This document shows positions 25,223-33,293 of a stretch of DNA of 40,571 bases, one piece after another. Made by a program: the position numbers and the translations under genes. Positions within the stretch are counted from its first letter, which is position 1. Each line of letters starts with the position of its first letter. The DNA comes from Candidatus Latescibacterota bacterium (GTDB lineage: Bacteria > Latescibacterota > UBA2968), in assembly GCA_022821275.1 (NCBI GenBank), contig JAJEDY010000042.1, positions 1 through 40,571 on the forward strand, given 5' to 3'. Below the pieces are notes generated by a model, which worked only from the letters and a program-made list of their open reading frames with translations, was not told where the DNA came from and did not search any database.

Positions 25223-27438
25223 TGTAAATCTCTACCGGTATCAAATGCCCATCCGTCCCACATGTTGTCAACGGTCGCTGGCACATCCTCTCGGAAGTTT
25301 CGGGTATCGACCCACCACTGACGGTTTGGTGCTGGTCCATGCGACAGGTTAAAAAATGGCGTCAAACCATCTCGTTGATACTCACAAGGAACGACGAGAC
25401 GCACGACAGGCCGATCGCGGTCAGCAGAGCGATTGACACCTCCCCCGTGAATAAGGCGAGGATGCCAGAAAATAACGTCCCCTGCTTTGCCGGAAAACTC
25501 CACTGGCGCGATCTCTCTCAGCACATTGTCACGGGCTTTGCTATATGGCTCTGCGAGGTCGGGGTCAAGGGGACCGTAAACAGTAGTGTGATACAAGTGA
25601 CTCATGTAATGTGACCCCGGCCAGATTGTAAAGCCACCGGAGTGCGGAGGTACCGTATCTACAAAAACCATTGCAGATAATTGAGCCGCTGTATGGTCTC
25701 CATGGGGGGCCAAATGACTTTCTGAATTTGGTGGTTTTGGAAATATACAATAGACCCCGCGCACCCGTTTTGCACGCTTAACTGGCTCGCCGATAAACAA
25801 TGAAACCAACTGCCGCATACGTGGGTGGTTGGCGATCTTATCGACAAAAAAAGGCTCTGTACCAATTTTACGCGAGCGCATCTTCCATGTGCCGCGCGAA
25901 AAGTGCCCAGCCTTTTCGGCATCCGCCTCTGTCCACTGCCCGTGTGGCGCATCGAACCACGTTTGTACATCGTCGCGTTTGACAATCTCACGCGGCACAT
26001 TTTCCCACACATAATTCACGATCCGGTCAAACGTCTCCTTCTCTTGCAGAAACCCGCGTTTCACAATAAATCCATTCTCTTTGAAAAACGCGACTTCGGC
26101 TTCACTGAGGGTCGGATCTCCGTTCACAAATTCTGGATCGGGCAAGAGGGTCGGGTCTCCGTTCGCAAATTCTGGATCGACCAATACATGGGGATCACGG
26201 ATGACGACGTCTTCGGAAATTCTGATCGCGTGTAAACCGCTTCCTTCAAATGGCGGCACCAAAAGATTGTAGAATTGTTGCGCTTTCTCCTTCTGATTCA
26301 GGCCTGCCAATTCGGCTTTCACAGGTTCAATATCCATATCTAAATAGAGGTAAGCGGCGAGCCTCATACATTCAAATGCAGGCTCCCAAGAAAAGGGTTG
26401 AATCTGTGGAAGCGTCCACTCGAGATCGCCCGTCCAGTAGGGATAAAGCCAATCAAAGGCGCGTCGCATGGATCGCCCATCGGTAGATTCAAAATTGGCG
26501 AGATCAATACCCCACTGTCGGCCAATTTCAGCGAGTTCTAAAAGAAGCTCCAAATTCATACTCGCGTATCCAAGTGCCTTTGTGCGTGCGAGTTCCCGAG
26601 GCTGTTGACCATCTGGCTCAATCTGATCGGCAATTCTTCTTTCTCCCACCCCTTTTAATATCATTCGCGCGAGATCTGATTGCCCTACAAAAAGCGCGAA
26701 TGTCACAACCTGAACATCATAAGCACTCGAATGGTTATTGCCATGACGCGCTTCGTCAACCCCATAAGGATGCTTCAACATCCATTCGAGAAACGCATGA
26801 AACCAGGCCTGCAAATCTTCCATATCTTTTTTGGACCAGTTCTTAGAGTCGCGCAAAAAACTGACCGCAGGGAGCATATCGCGTGCAAATGCAGCCGTCT
26901 CAATAAGCCCGATACCTCGCCCTTCGCATATTCCGGGTATGGCCTGCCCAAACAAAAGGTTGGGATTCATCCTGGTTTCGGGATTCATAAACCATGTTCG
27001 CAACAACAATGCAGCATGAGCCGCGTAGTCTTCTCGATGTGTAAAACCATACGCAAACCCCAGCGTTTTCACCGTTGAAATGAATTTTGCCAATAAAGGG
27101 CGGTCCGTTTTCTCGACCTCGGGATTGACCTCGCCATCTCGTCGAATATAAGGCAAACCGTCAGGCTTATCGGGGTCTGGCCACCAGTAAGGCCCAACAC
27201 TCATGTAATCGTGTTTGTCACTACTGGCAGGCAAGATCGGTTTGTTCACAATGGTCAGCGGTTCCTGCTTCAAAGCGGCATCCGCTTTCACGAGCAAGGC
27301 TTTAAGGGCTTGCCCACACGGGTTATCTTCTCGTTTGCTCAACGAGCGCGCCCGCTTGATGTAATCGGGATCTACTGTAAATATGGGTTCAGCAGGTGAA
27401 AACGCCTTGAGCAGATCAGCTTCTTTGTCCGGATACAT
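25219..27438 (-). CDS. alginate-lyase-like domain fused to PhyH dioxygenase domain
   Basis: A 739-residue fusion. Residues about 15-395 match the alginate lyase alpha-barrel family: DKHDYMSVGPYWWPDP (74-89), PYIRRDGEVNPE, TRMNPNLLFGQAIPGICEGR, and GNNHSSAYD (233-241) with the catalytic-type Asn-His. Residues about 444-735 are a PhyH dioxygenase: LSEAEVAFFKENGF opens it, HGD (His579, Asp581), the distal His664 in RLIHGGG and Arg680 give a full Fe/2-oxoglutarate site. The joint at 420-445 has two 13-residue repeats. The ATG at 27438 has an AGGAGC ribosome site. No signal peptide, so cytoplasmic. It could cleave and hydroxylate uronate oligosaccharides in one polypeptide. It is first in the operon; the next gene overlaps by 4 bases. 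Confidence 0.9.
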   Translation of the reverse strand: MYPDKEADLLKAFSPAEPIFTVDPDYIKRARSLSKREDNPCGQALKALLVKADAALKQEPLTIVNKPILPASSDKHDYMSVGPYWWPDPDKPDGLPYIRRDGEVNPEVEKTDRPLLAKFISTVKTLGFAYGFTHREDYAAHAALLLRTWFMNPETRMNPNLLFGQAIPGICEGRGIGLIETAAFARDMLPAVSFLRDSKNWSKKDMEDLQAWFHAFLEWMLKHPYGVDEARHGNNHSSAYDVQVVTFALFVGQSDLARMILKGVGERRIADQIEPDGQQPRELARTKALGYASMNLELLLELAEIGRQWGIDLANFESTDGRSMRRAFDWLYPYWTGDLEWTLPQIQPFSWEPAFECMRLAAYLYLDMDIEPVKAELAGLNQKEKAQQFYNLLVPPFEGSGLHAIRISEDVVIRDPHVLVDPEFANGDPTLLPDPEFVNGDPTLSEAEVAFFKENGFIVKRGFLQEKETFDRIVNYVWENVPREIVKRDDVQTWFDAPHGQWTEADAEKAGHFSRGTWKMRSRKIGTEPFFVDKIANHPRMRQLVSLFIGEPVKRAKRVRGVYCIFPKPPNSESHLAPHGDHTAAQLSAMVFVDTVPPHSGGFTIWPGSHYMSHLYHTTVYGPLDPDLAEPYSKARDNVLREIAPVEFSGKAGDVIFWHPRLIHGGGVNRSADRDRPVVRLVVPCEYQRDGLTPFFNLSHGPAPNRQWWVDTRNFREDVPATVDNMWDGWAFDTGRDLQ
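26109..26186. repeat. 39-base tandem duplication at the fusion joint
   Basis: Two adjacent 39-base units, starting at 26109 and 26148, begin GGGTCGG(A/G)TCTCCGTTC and stay nearly identical for 32 bases with two differences. On the coding strand they give DPEFANGDPTLLP followed by DPEFVNGDPTLSE. They sit exactly between the lyase and dioxygenase domains, so the repeat lengthens the linker. Confidence 0.9.
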
Positions 27439-27482
27439 GTGAATGCTCCTGTTTTAAGTTGGTCAGGGTATCGTTTGTGATG

Positions 27483-27536
27483 TTACAAGTGATCGGTCAA
27501 TATGAATACAATATTGGACTGCTTTGTACTGGCCAC
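27483..27536 (-). pseudogene. remnant of a sulfatase gene start
   Basis: Seventeen codons from GTG 27536 read MASTKQSNIVFILTDHL and then stop. This is the N-terminus of a type I sulfatase (compare KPNIVFILTDQW in the gene at 1220-2569) with a complete ribosome site AAAGGAGGT at 27541-27549. The nucleotide sequence closely follows 2522-2580. Beyond the stop the sequence switches to an 18-base stretch also found inside the BNR gene at 23355-23372. It is a deletion scar, not a functional gene. Confidence 0.75.
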
Positions 27537-27702
27537 AAAGACCTCCTTTGATTACTGGCTGAGGCACACCCGTTGTCGAGTGGCGATTTCCTTCACCATC
27601 GGCAGTGGGCGCGATGTAAAATCATCTTTGAACAGTTTCTAAACTTTGTTAAGTTTTTGTTGTGATCTTGCCCAGTTCCCAACCCTATTGAGGCTTAAGT
27701 CT

Positions 27703-28755
27703 ATGGCTGATCCCGAAATCCTGGTGCTGGGCGGTCCCGAGCGCGACCTCTATCTGGCCCCGGCCGATCTGGAGCGCCTGGATAGCTTTGCGAATTGGAC
27801 GTGGCTCCCCTGTGAAGCGGGCCAGGTCCAGCCCGGTCACCAGGCCGAATTGTCGCGACGGCTGGCGTCTGTCCAGGCCCTGGTCGTCTATTCGGGGGCG
27901 CCCCACATCGGCCCCGAACTCATGGAACAGGCCCCCGAGCTACGCCTCATCGGCGAATTGAACGGCGATCGTTTCGCCGAGCGCATCGACGTGGAGGCAG
28001 CCTGGCAACGGGATATCCGCGTTGTCGATACCACCAATGGCTCGTCCTACCCTGTCTCTGAGTGGGCCCTGGGCCTTATTCTCGTATCGTTGCGCAACGC
28101 CGGTTATTATCTGCGCCGCTACCTGGAGGGAAATTGCCGCAAAACCCGCGACAACCCCAGCTTCCTGCGCGGCGAACTCACCGGCAAGACCGTGGGACTG
28201 ATCGGCTGCGGCCATGCCGGGCGTCGCCTAATAGAATTGCTGCGCCCTTTCCGGGTCGCCATCCAGGTTTACGACCCCTACCTGCCTGGACCCATGGCCG
28301 AAGCCCTGGGCTTTCTCCTGACCTCACTCGAACAGGTCCTGTCGAGTTCCGATGCGATTGTCTGTCTGGCCCCGCTGACTCCCGGGACCCAGGGCATGAT
28401 CGGTCGGGACGAACTGGATCTGATCCCCTCGGGGGCTGTACTGGTCAACGTCTCCCGCGGTCCCATCATCGATTCGGTCGCCCTGGTCGAACGCCTCAAG
28501 CGCGGCGATATTATCGCCGGCCTCGATGTTTTCGATCCCGACCCTATCCCCGACGGCCACGAAATAACCGGGCTGGACAATGTATTCCTTACGCCCCATA
28601 TCGCCGGCGTCACCCGGGCCGCCTACTGGCGCTTTTTCGAGCTGATGGTAGATGAGCTGGACCGCTTTTTCCACGGCTTTGAGCCCTATTTCGAATTGAC
28701 CCAGCGCACCCTGGACGACCGCAGCGGCCGTCGCCCCGCCACTCATTTGCTCTGA
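27703..28755 (+). CDS. D-2-hydroxyacid dehydrogenase (D-isomer specific, NAD-binding)
   Basis: A 350-residue NAD(P)-dependent 2-hydroxyacid dehydrogenase. The start is ATG 27703, with GAGG 9 bases upstream; the frame opens earlier at 27646, but those residues lack family similarity. LTGKTVGLIGCGHAGRRL is the Rossmann nucleotide-binding turn. NVSRGPIID provides the catalytic Arg, and LTPHIAGVT the catalytic His. The acidic member of the triad lies in DVFDPDP, with Asp where the usual residue is Glu. Conserved VVDTTNGSSYPVSEWALGL precedes the domain. The gene is GC-rich relative to its neighbours and is the only plus-strand gene here. It may reduce or oxidise sugar-derived 2-keto acids, but the substrate is not evident. 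Confidence 0.92.
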   Translation: MADPEILVLGGPERDLYLAPADLERLDSFANWTWLPCEAGQVQPGHQAELSRRLASVQALVVYSGAPHIGPELMEQAPELRLIGELNGDRFAERIDVEAAWQRDIRVVDTTNGSSYPVSEWALGLILVSLRNAGYYLRRYLEGNCRKTRDNPSFLRGELTGKTVGLIGCGHAGRRLIELLRPFRVAIQVYDPYLPGPMAEALGFLLTSLEQVLSSSDAIVCLAPLTPGTQGMIGRDELDLIPSGAVLVNVSRGPIIDSVALVERLKRGDIIAGLDVFDPDPIPDGHEITGLDNVFLTPHIAGVTRAAYWRFFELMVDELDRFFHGFEPYFELTQRTLDDRSGRRPATHLL

Positions 28756-28915
28756 ACACGCTTTCAGATCGCTCACGATTTTCCATCCCTGTCCCATAAT
28801 AACCCCGCCCATCCAAAAAGGCAACAACCTCGCGCTAACAGAAAAAAGTAAATTGAAAGAGATGCGGAACGTTGTCCAAAATATCAGGGGTCAATCATAG
28901 ACTCGGAGATATTAG
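28756..28915. other. convergent intergenic gap
   Basis: A 160-base gap between the converging dehydrogenase and hydrolase genes. No convincing hairpin with T-run and no reading frame of interest was seen. Confidence 0.5.
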
Positions 28916-29899
28916 TTAAGTCTCTTTGGGTGAAAGCAGAAAATGGTCAAACCACGCGACCATCTGCTCGAAGTACTCAACGAGAAAGCGATGATTGCCT
29001 TCGGGTTGATAGACTTTGAAACGATCATCGTGTCCTGTTGCTGCATAGGCTTTTTGTACAACGGGTATAAGGGCATCGACGCCTTGACGCGGCATGTCTT
29101 CGTCTCGGGTGGGCGAGATCATCATAAAGGGTCGCGGGGGCATGCAGGTGGCTACGACGCGCGGATGATCAAAATGACACAGGAAGTTAGGGATGTAGTA
29201 ATAAGCGCTGTGTCGTTCGTCTTCGCCATGGTGAATGACGCTGGCCAGGCTGCCAAGGCCACCGCAGACGGTTACGCCTGCCGCGATCCAGGGTGCACAC
29301 GCCATCGAATACCAGGTTGCGTTGCCGCCAAGCGACATGCCTGTCAGGCCAATGCGGCTTTTGTCAACGCCATTTATCGCGCAAAGAATACGAGCGGCTC
29401 TGAGCGTTTCTTCGACGAGAATGCCCATCTGGCTTCGTCCATAAGGAGCCAGGAGCTTGCACTCGGTTGCCCATTCTTCAATGCTATGGCGCCTTCCTTC
29501 TGTGCCTTTGATCGAGATGGCCAGTGTGGTGAACCCTCTTCTGGCAAGTTCACGTCCCCAGCCGATCAATGGACCATCGGGAGATTGATGGAATTGTGGA
29601 TGAGCGACTCGTTCTGCAGAGCCGGACGTGCCGGAAATGCATACGATTCCCGGTCGCAGTTTTCCAGTATGTCTAAGCGGTTCCATGAGGATGGCGGGAA
29701 CGGTTTCGCGCAGTGAGTTCTGGTAGCTCAGATGGGTGACGCGAATGTCTTCGGTTTCGTGCGTTTCTGAAGTTGTGAAATCTACTTGGTCTGGGACTTT
29801 AGCCAGTCCCAGAAGCTCTATGAGCTTTGCACGGATATCTGAGTCTGCAAGGTCAGATGCGAATGCTGGCTGGATGTCGGGTGGTATGATAGATGACAT
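28916..29899 (-). CDS. alpha/beta hydrolase (dienelactone hydrolase/acetyl esterase-like)
   Basis: A 327-residue serine hydrolase. GMSLGG is the nucleophile elbow, PTRDEDMP carries the likely Asp and EGNHRF the His. PGIVCISGTSGS after the first strands provides the oxyanion region. ELARRGFTTLAISIKGTEGRR resembles acetyl-xylan-esterase and dienelactone-hydrolase relatives. The start is placed at ATG 29899, which has AAAGG upstream; ATG 29920 and the longer frame to 29992 are alternatives, but the latter would overlap the upstream gene. No signal peptide, so cytoplasmic. It is last of a leftward unit with an oxidoreductase and an M55 peptidase. Substrate unknown. Confidence 0.85.
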   Translation of the reverse strand: MSSIIPPDIQPAFASDLADSDIRAKLIELLGLAKVPDQVDFTTSETHETEDIRVTHLSYQNSLRETVPAILMEPLRHTGKLRPGIVCISGTSGSAERVAHPQFHQSPDGPLIGWGRELARRGFTTLAISIKGTEGRRHSIEEWATECKLLAPYGRSQMGILVEETLRAARILCAINGVDKSRIGLTGMSLGGNATWYSMACAPWIAAGVTVCGGLGSLASVIHHGEDERHSAYYYIPNFLCHFDHPRVVATCMPPRPFMMISPTRDEDMPRQGVDALIPVVQKAYAATGHDDRFKVYQPEGNHRFLVEYFEQMVAWFDHFLLSPKET

Positions 29900-29930
29900 A
29901 TCGAGAAACCTTTGGTTCATTGGTTGCGGG

Positions 29931-30965
29931 CTACTCAAACCAATGAGGGGATTGTGGGCGCTTCGTGCGAATCGACTCCAGTGCCGCCTCACAGATAGAA
30001 ACTATGCGTGCACCCCATCGGGCGGGGATCGGATTACTGATTTTGCCGTCGAGCAGATTCAGATAATCGACCACAGAGCGTCCCCAGCCGTGTCCTCCAA
30101 TCACTTCATGGGCAGATGATTCTTCAATTGGAACTGGCTCATGGCCACGGCGGAAGAGTTGGCCTTTCCACAACGTGCCCTCGGTGCCATATACGGCCAA
30201 AAAACCACCGCCCATTCCCTCGCCCATGCCATGTCCGGAGCAGCCGCTTGTCACAAAGACTTTGCCTGTGACGCCATTTTCAAATTGAAGGATCACAATG
30301 TAACAGTCATCATCTGGAAACACCGGAATGCTGAGCTTATTGCTATAGGCATAGACTTCCGCAACCGGGGATTCGACCGTCCACAAAATCAGATCAAGTG
30401 GGTGGCAGCCGCCGCCCAATAAGATATTCTGGGGATTTTGCTGATCAATGCGCCAGGGTGTGTGGTTTTTGCCCTCGGGTGAATAATGACTCCACATGTC
30501 GTGGATGTAATCGCCCTGGACAAAAAAAACATCGCCAATCTCGCCGGATTGGGCCATCAGCGCCATTTCGTGCCAGGGATGCAGATAGCGCATGGTTTGG
30601 TCGGTCATGACGTGTTGGCCACTCTCTGCCTCCGCGTCGAGGATGCGTTGGGCATCTGCCACTGTGGTAGCAAGCGGTTTTTCCACCAGGACGTGGCAGC
30701 CCTGCTCCAATGCCATGACAGTCTGGTCGGCGTGCAGGTGATCCGGTCCTGCCGCGACTACAACATCGGGCTGCGTTTCTCGCAAGAGTCGAGCGTACTC
30801 GTGACCAGTCGAGGCATCCGGATATTGTTCCTGCATAATGTCCAACTGCGCTGGCTGTGGATCGACGAGTCCCACAATTTCTCCACGTCCATCGGCGGCG
30901 GCTACCTGGGCTACGTGGCGGCCAGCGCTTCCACAGCCGCTAATCAAGAATTTGTAACGTTTCAT
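29931..30965 (-). CDS. Gfo/Idh/MocA-family oxidoreductase
   Basis: A 344-residue NAD(P)-dependent sugar or inositol dehydrogenase-type protein. KFLISGCGSAGRHVAQVA is the Rossmann glycine-rich turn. HVLVEKPLATTVADA carries the conserved EKP, and LLGGGCHPLDLILW holds the catalytic-type His and Asp. FENGVTGKVFV and LAVYGTEGTLW are typical of the C-terminal sheet. Length is normal. The ATG at 30965 has GAGG nearby. It lies 60 bases after the M55 gene and 31 bases before the hydrolase, so the three are probably co-transcribed. It likely oxidises a sugar or cyclitol; the exact substrate is not readable. Confidence 0.93.
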   Translation of the reverse strand: MKRYKFLISGCGSAGRHVAQVAAADGRGEIVGLVDPQPAQLDIMQEQYPDASTGHEYARLLRETQPDVVVAAGPDHLHADQTVMALEQGCHVLVEKPLATTVADAQRILDAEAESGQHVMTDQTMRYLHPWHEMALMAQSGEIGDVFFVQGDYIHDMWSHYSPEGKNHTPWRIDQQNPQNILLGGGCHPLDLILWTVESPVAEVYAYSNKLSIPVFPDDDCYIVILQFENGVTGKVFVTSGCSGHGMGEGMGGGFLAVYGTEGTLWKGQLFRRGHEPVPIEESSAHEVIGGHGWGRSVVDYLNLLDGKISNPIPARWGARIVSICEAALESIRTKRPQSPHWFE

Positions 30966-31025
30966 GGCAAATGCCTCAATAATGGTTCCATGTGCCCTCC
31001 AGTACCTCTGAAACCCGAACGTTGA

Positions 31026-31811
31026 CTATCTTCTTTTTGCACTAATTTCGGCGATGGTATCGCCGGTTATTTTGACGGTGTGGGTATCTACTCGCTCAAC
31101 GTCTTCACGGGCAGCTCTGACCTCGGCACTATCAGCGGACTGATATTCGGTCACGAAAATATAGGGAGATGGGATTGTATAAGGTGCGATTTCCCCGATC
31201 CGCCCCATGGCTTTGCGAGCGCCCTCCTGGATCAAATCTCGAGCTTTAGTGGGAGAGAAGGAGAGAGCAGCCGTGCGACTAAGCCCCTCTTTCACGACAA
31301 CGCCTTCGATCGCGGGAACGTAACGTCGGGCCTCATCTACAGCAGCCCGATCCCCACTGACGAAAACCGTGGGTACGCCAACTTCACCGGCATGCGCCAT
31401 GTTGAAACCAATTTCACCGATCAGTTCATCATTCAACCAGCAGTTGGCGATGCTTCGAGAGCTCCAACTGTGACACAGCACACCGTCAGGTGTGTTTTCC
31501 ATCGCGTGATGGCCATACAAAAATTGCGCCTCAAATGTCAATCCCATCTCCCACGCAGAACCTCTGGGGCGACCGTATATCACCCGGGCTTCGCGGTGGA
31601 TGTGTTCGATATTGATGCCACCACTGCCGTGTCCGTCCAGCACGATAGGGTCTGTGGCGCCTCCTTCCATAGCACCGTCTATGAGGGCATTGATCTCCAG
31701 AGTGGCCAGATATTTGGCCTGTTCGTTGTCGCGACCCCCGTCGTAAGTCTGAGTTTTGAAATCTACGACGCCGGCAGTGCCCTCCAAATCGCATAAGATA
31801 AGTATTCTCAT
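31026..31811 (-). CDS. M55-family peptidase (D-aminopeptidase DppA-like)
   Basis: A 261-residue zinc peptidase of the DppA type. The metal and active-site motifs are all present: RILILCDLEGTAGVV, VLDGHGSGGINI, FLYGHHAMENTPDGVLCHSW, GEIGFNMAHAGEVGVPTVFVSGD. The ATG at 31811 has CAGGAGAC upstream with good spacing; the ATG at 31832 is not supported by a ribosome site. It would form a ring-shaped decamer in related enzymes and releases N-terminal D-amino acids. It is first of a three-gene leftward unit and diverges from the BNR gene at 32020. Such peptidases are common in sponge-associated and other uncultured lineages; the reason for pairing with a Gfo/Idh enzyme is unknown. Confidence 0.93.
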   Translation of the reverse strand: MRILILCDLEGTAGVVDFKTQTYDGGRDNEQAKYLATLEINALIDGAMEGGATDPIVLDGHGSGGINIEHIHREARVIYGRPRGSAWEMGLTFEAQFLYGHHAMENTPDGVLCHSWSSRSIANCWLNDELIGEIGFNMAHAGEVGVPTVFVSGDRAAVDEARRYVPAIEGVVVKEGLSRTAALSFSPTKARDLIQEGARKAMGRIGEIAPYTIPSPYIFVTEYQSADSAEVRAAREDVERVDTHTVKITGDTIAEISAKRR

Positions 31812-31934
31812 GGAAAGTCTCCTGATGAACATGGCGGGAGATGTTTCTCGTTGTCAAAGTACATGATTGTGGGGTGTTCCTGCAAGCAGAGATGCGCCTG
31901 CCTCTCTTCTGAGAGATGCTCCGTCCAATTGCGT

Positions 31935-31963
31935 TTGACTCCGGCATGGCCACTTCCTATCTT
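31935..31963 (+). promoter_or_regulatory. sigma70-like promoter for the BNR gene
   Basis: TTGACT (31935-31940) and TATCTT (31958-31963) are separated by exactly 17 bases and point toward the gene starting at 32020. It is one of the cleaner promoter matches in the window. It sits in the 208-base divergent gap upstream of the M55 gene. Confidence 0.5.
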
Positions 31964-32019
31964 GCCCCTGAAAGATATTTTGCTACCTGGATCGTTTTTT
32001 TTTAAAAGAGGATCGGAGG

Positions 32020-33285
32020 ATGGCAGCTAAACCGGATTTTCGCAAGCCAGCACCGGAAGGGGTGGTGGAGCAGACCGGCATCGGTTCCGGTACAGGCAAT
32101 GGGATGGTGGCTTTAGATGACGGCTCCCTGATGATGGTTGTGGGGAGCCACTGCCATATCTCGACCGACGGCGGCCAGACCTGGGGCGAGTCGCGGCCGC
32201 TGAACTGCGAGGGGATGGGAAGTTCGTCCAATCTGTCGTGTATAAAGCTGCAGTCGGGCAAGCTGGCACTGGCGCACCGGGGGAGGGAGGAGGCGGGATG
32301 GGGGACGGAGATGTTTAACTGGAATCCCTTTTATCTGTCGGTGTCTGACGATGACGGCCAGACTTGGGCGGGCGCGTGGCCGATGAAGTTGCTGGGTGGG
32401 CCGTACCACGATGCGATGATTCAGTTGTCGAGCGGGCGGCTGCTGATGCCCAGCCGGATCTGTCACAGCAACAACCAGCATCCGGGTTTGGAATACGAGC
32501 GGGTGAGCAGTTACGGGATCTGGAAGGGTCTGCGGTTGCAGGTAAGCGGACATTATCACTATCCGGAGGTAGATATCGCCGCGGTGAGTTATTCGGACGA
32601 CGAGGGACAGACGTGGCAGCAGTGTCAGGGGCAGTTGATGGGCTGGTTCGACGCGGAGGGCATTCCCAACGGACGCGGAGGAATCACGGCGGTGGATGAA
32701 CCGAGTGTGGCGGAATGCGCGGATGGGCGGGTGATGCTGATGGCGCGATCCACAGTGGGGCGACTGGTACAGAGTGCCAGCGAAGATGGCGGACAGACCT
32801 GGACGCCGATTTTGCCGAGCGATCTGGCGAGTTCGTATTCGCCGCCGAGGCTGCGGCGGATTCCGAGTACGGGCGACTTACTGTGTGTGTGGAATCAGGT
32901 GTCACGGGATGAGATCAAACGGGGCTATCGGCGGGGGAGACTGTCGGCGGCGATTTCCAGGGACAGTGGCGCGAGTTGGGAGCGGTTCAAGACAATCGAG
33001 GTGAGCGACGGTATGGAGGACATGGAGCGGGTGGTGCCGCAAGAGCCGATTACGCCGGTGGTTGGGCTGCCCGAATTGGGCACGCTGCCAGAGGGTTTTG
33101 CCACCTTCGATTATCCCAATGTGTGGTTTGCGAACGATAAGGTGTTCCTGACCTACCACCGAAGCTGGGTCGAAGTAGATGAGGACGCCGGAGAAGCGGT
33201 GACACTGGGGGAACGGAAAGGGAGGGCGAGGAAACCGCGCGAGATGGTGCTGCGCATTTATCCATTGGCGGCGTTTTACCGCTGA
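32020..33285 (+). CDS. BNR-repeat sialidase-family protein
   Basis: A 421-residue propeller protein. Asp boxes appear as STDGGQTWGES, SDDDGQTWAG, SDDEGQTWQQ, SEDGGQTWTP and SRDSGASWER, about one per blade. GNGMVALDDGSLMMVVGSH and IQLSSGRLLMPSR are typical strand repeats, and DEPSVAECADGRVMLMARS resembles the region holding a conserved catalytic-type acid in exo-sialidases. The sialidase Arg triad is not certain. The ATG at 32020 follows an AGAGGATCGGAGG stretch. No signal peptide is visible. It is the only plus-strand gene of this segment, faces a promoter at 31935, and converges on the secreted hydrolase gene with an 8-base gap. Substrate unknown. Confidence 0.82.
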   Translation: MAAKPDFRKPAPEGVVEQTGIGSGTGNGMVALDDGSLMMVVGSHCHISTDGGQTWGESRPLNCEGMGSSSNLSCIKLQSGKLALAHRGREEAGWGTEMFNWNPFYLSVSDDDGQTWAGAWPMKLLGGPYHDAMIQLSSGRLLMPSRICHSNNQHPGLEYERVSSYGIWKGLRLQVSGHYHYPEVDIAAVSYSDDEGQTWQQCQGQLMGWFDAEGIPNGRGGITAVDEPSVAECADGRVMLMARSTVGRLVQSASEDGGQTWTPILPSDLASSYSPPRLRRIPSTGDLLCVWNQVSRDEIKRGYRRGRLSAAISRDSGASWERFKTIEVSDGMEDMERVVPQEPITPVVGLPELGTLPEGFATFDYPNVWFANDKVFLTYHRSWVEVDEDAGEAVTLGERKGRARKPREMVLRIYPLAAFYR

Positions 33286-33293
33286 AATGTCGT

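Noticed and set aside
27641-27656. AAACTT-TGTT-AAGTTT palindrome upstream of the hydroxyacid dehydrogenase as an operator
   Set aside because: AT-only hexamer arms occur often by chance and no second copy was seen; too weak to list.
31080-31796. 238-codon plus-strand frame
   Set aside because: It is antisense to the M55 peptidase gene, whose motifs are complete, and its own sequence shows no domain.
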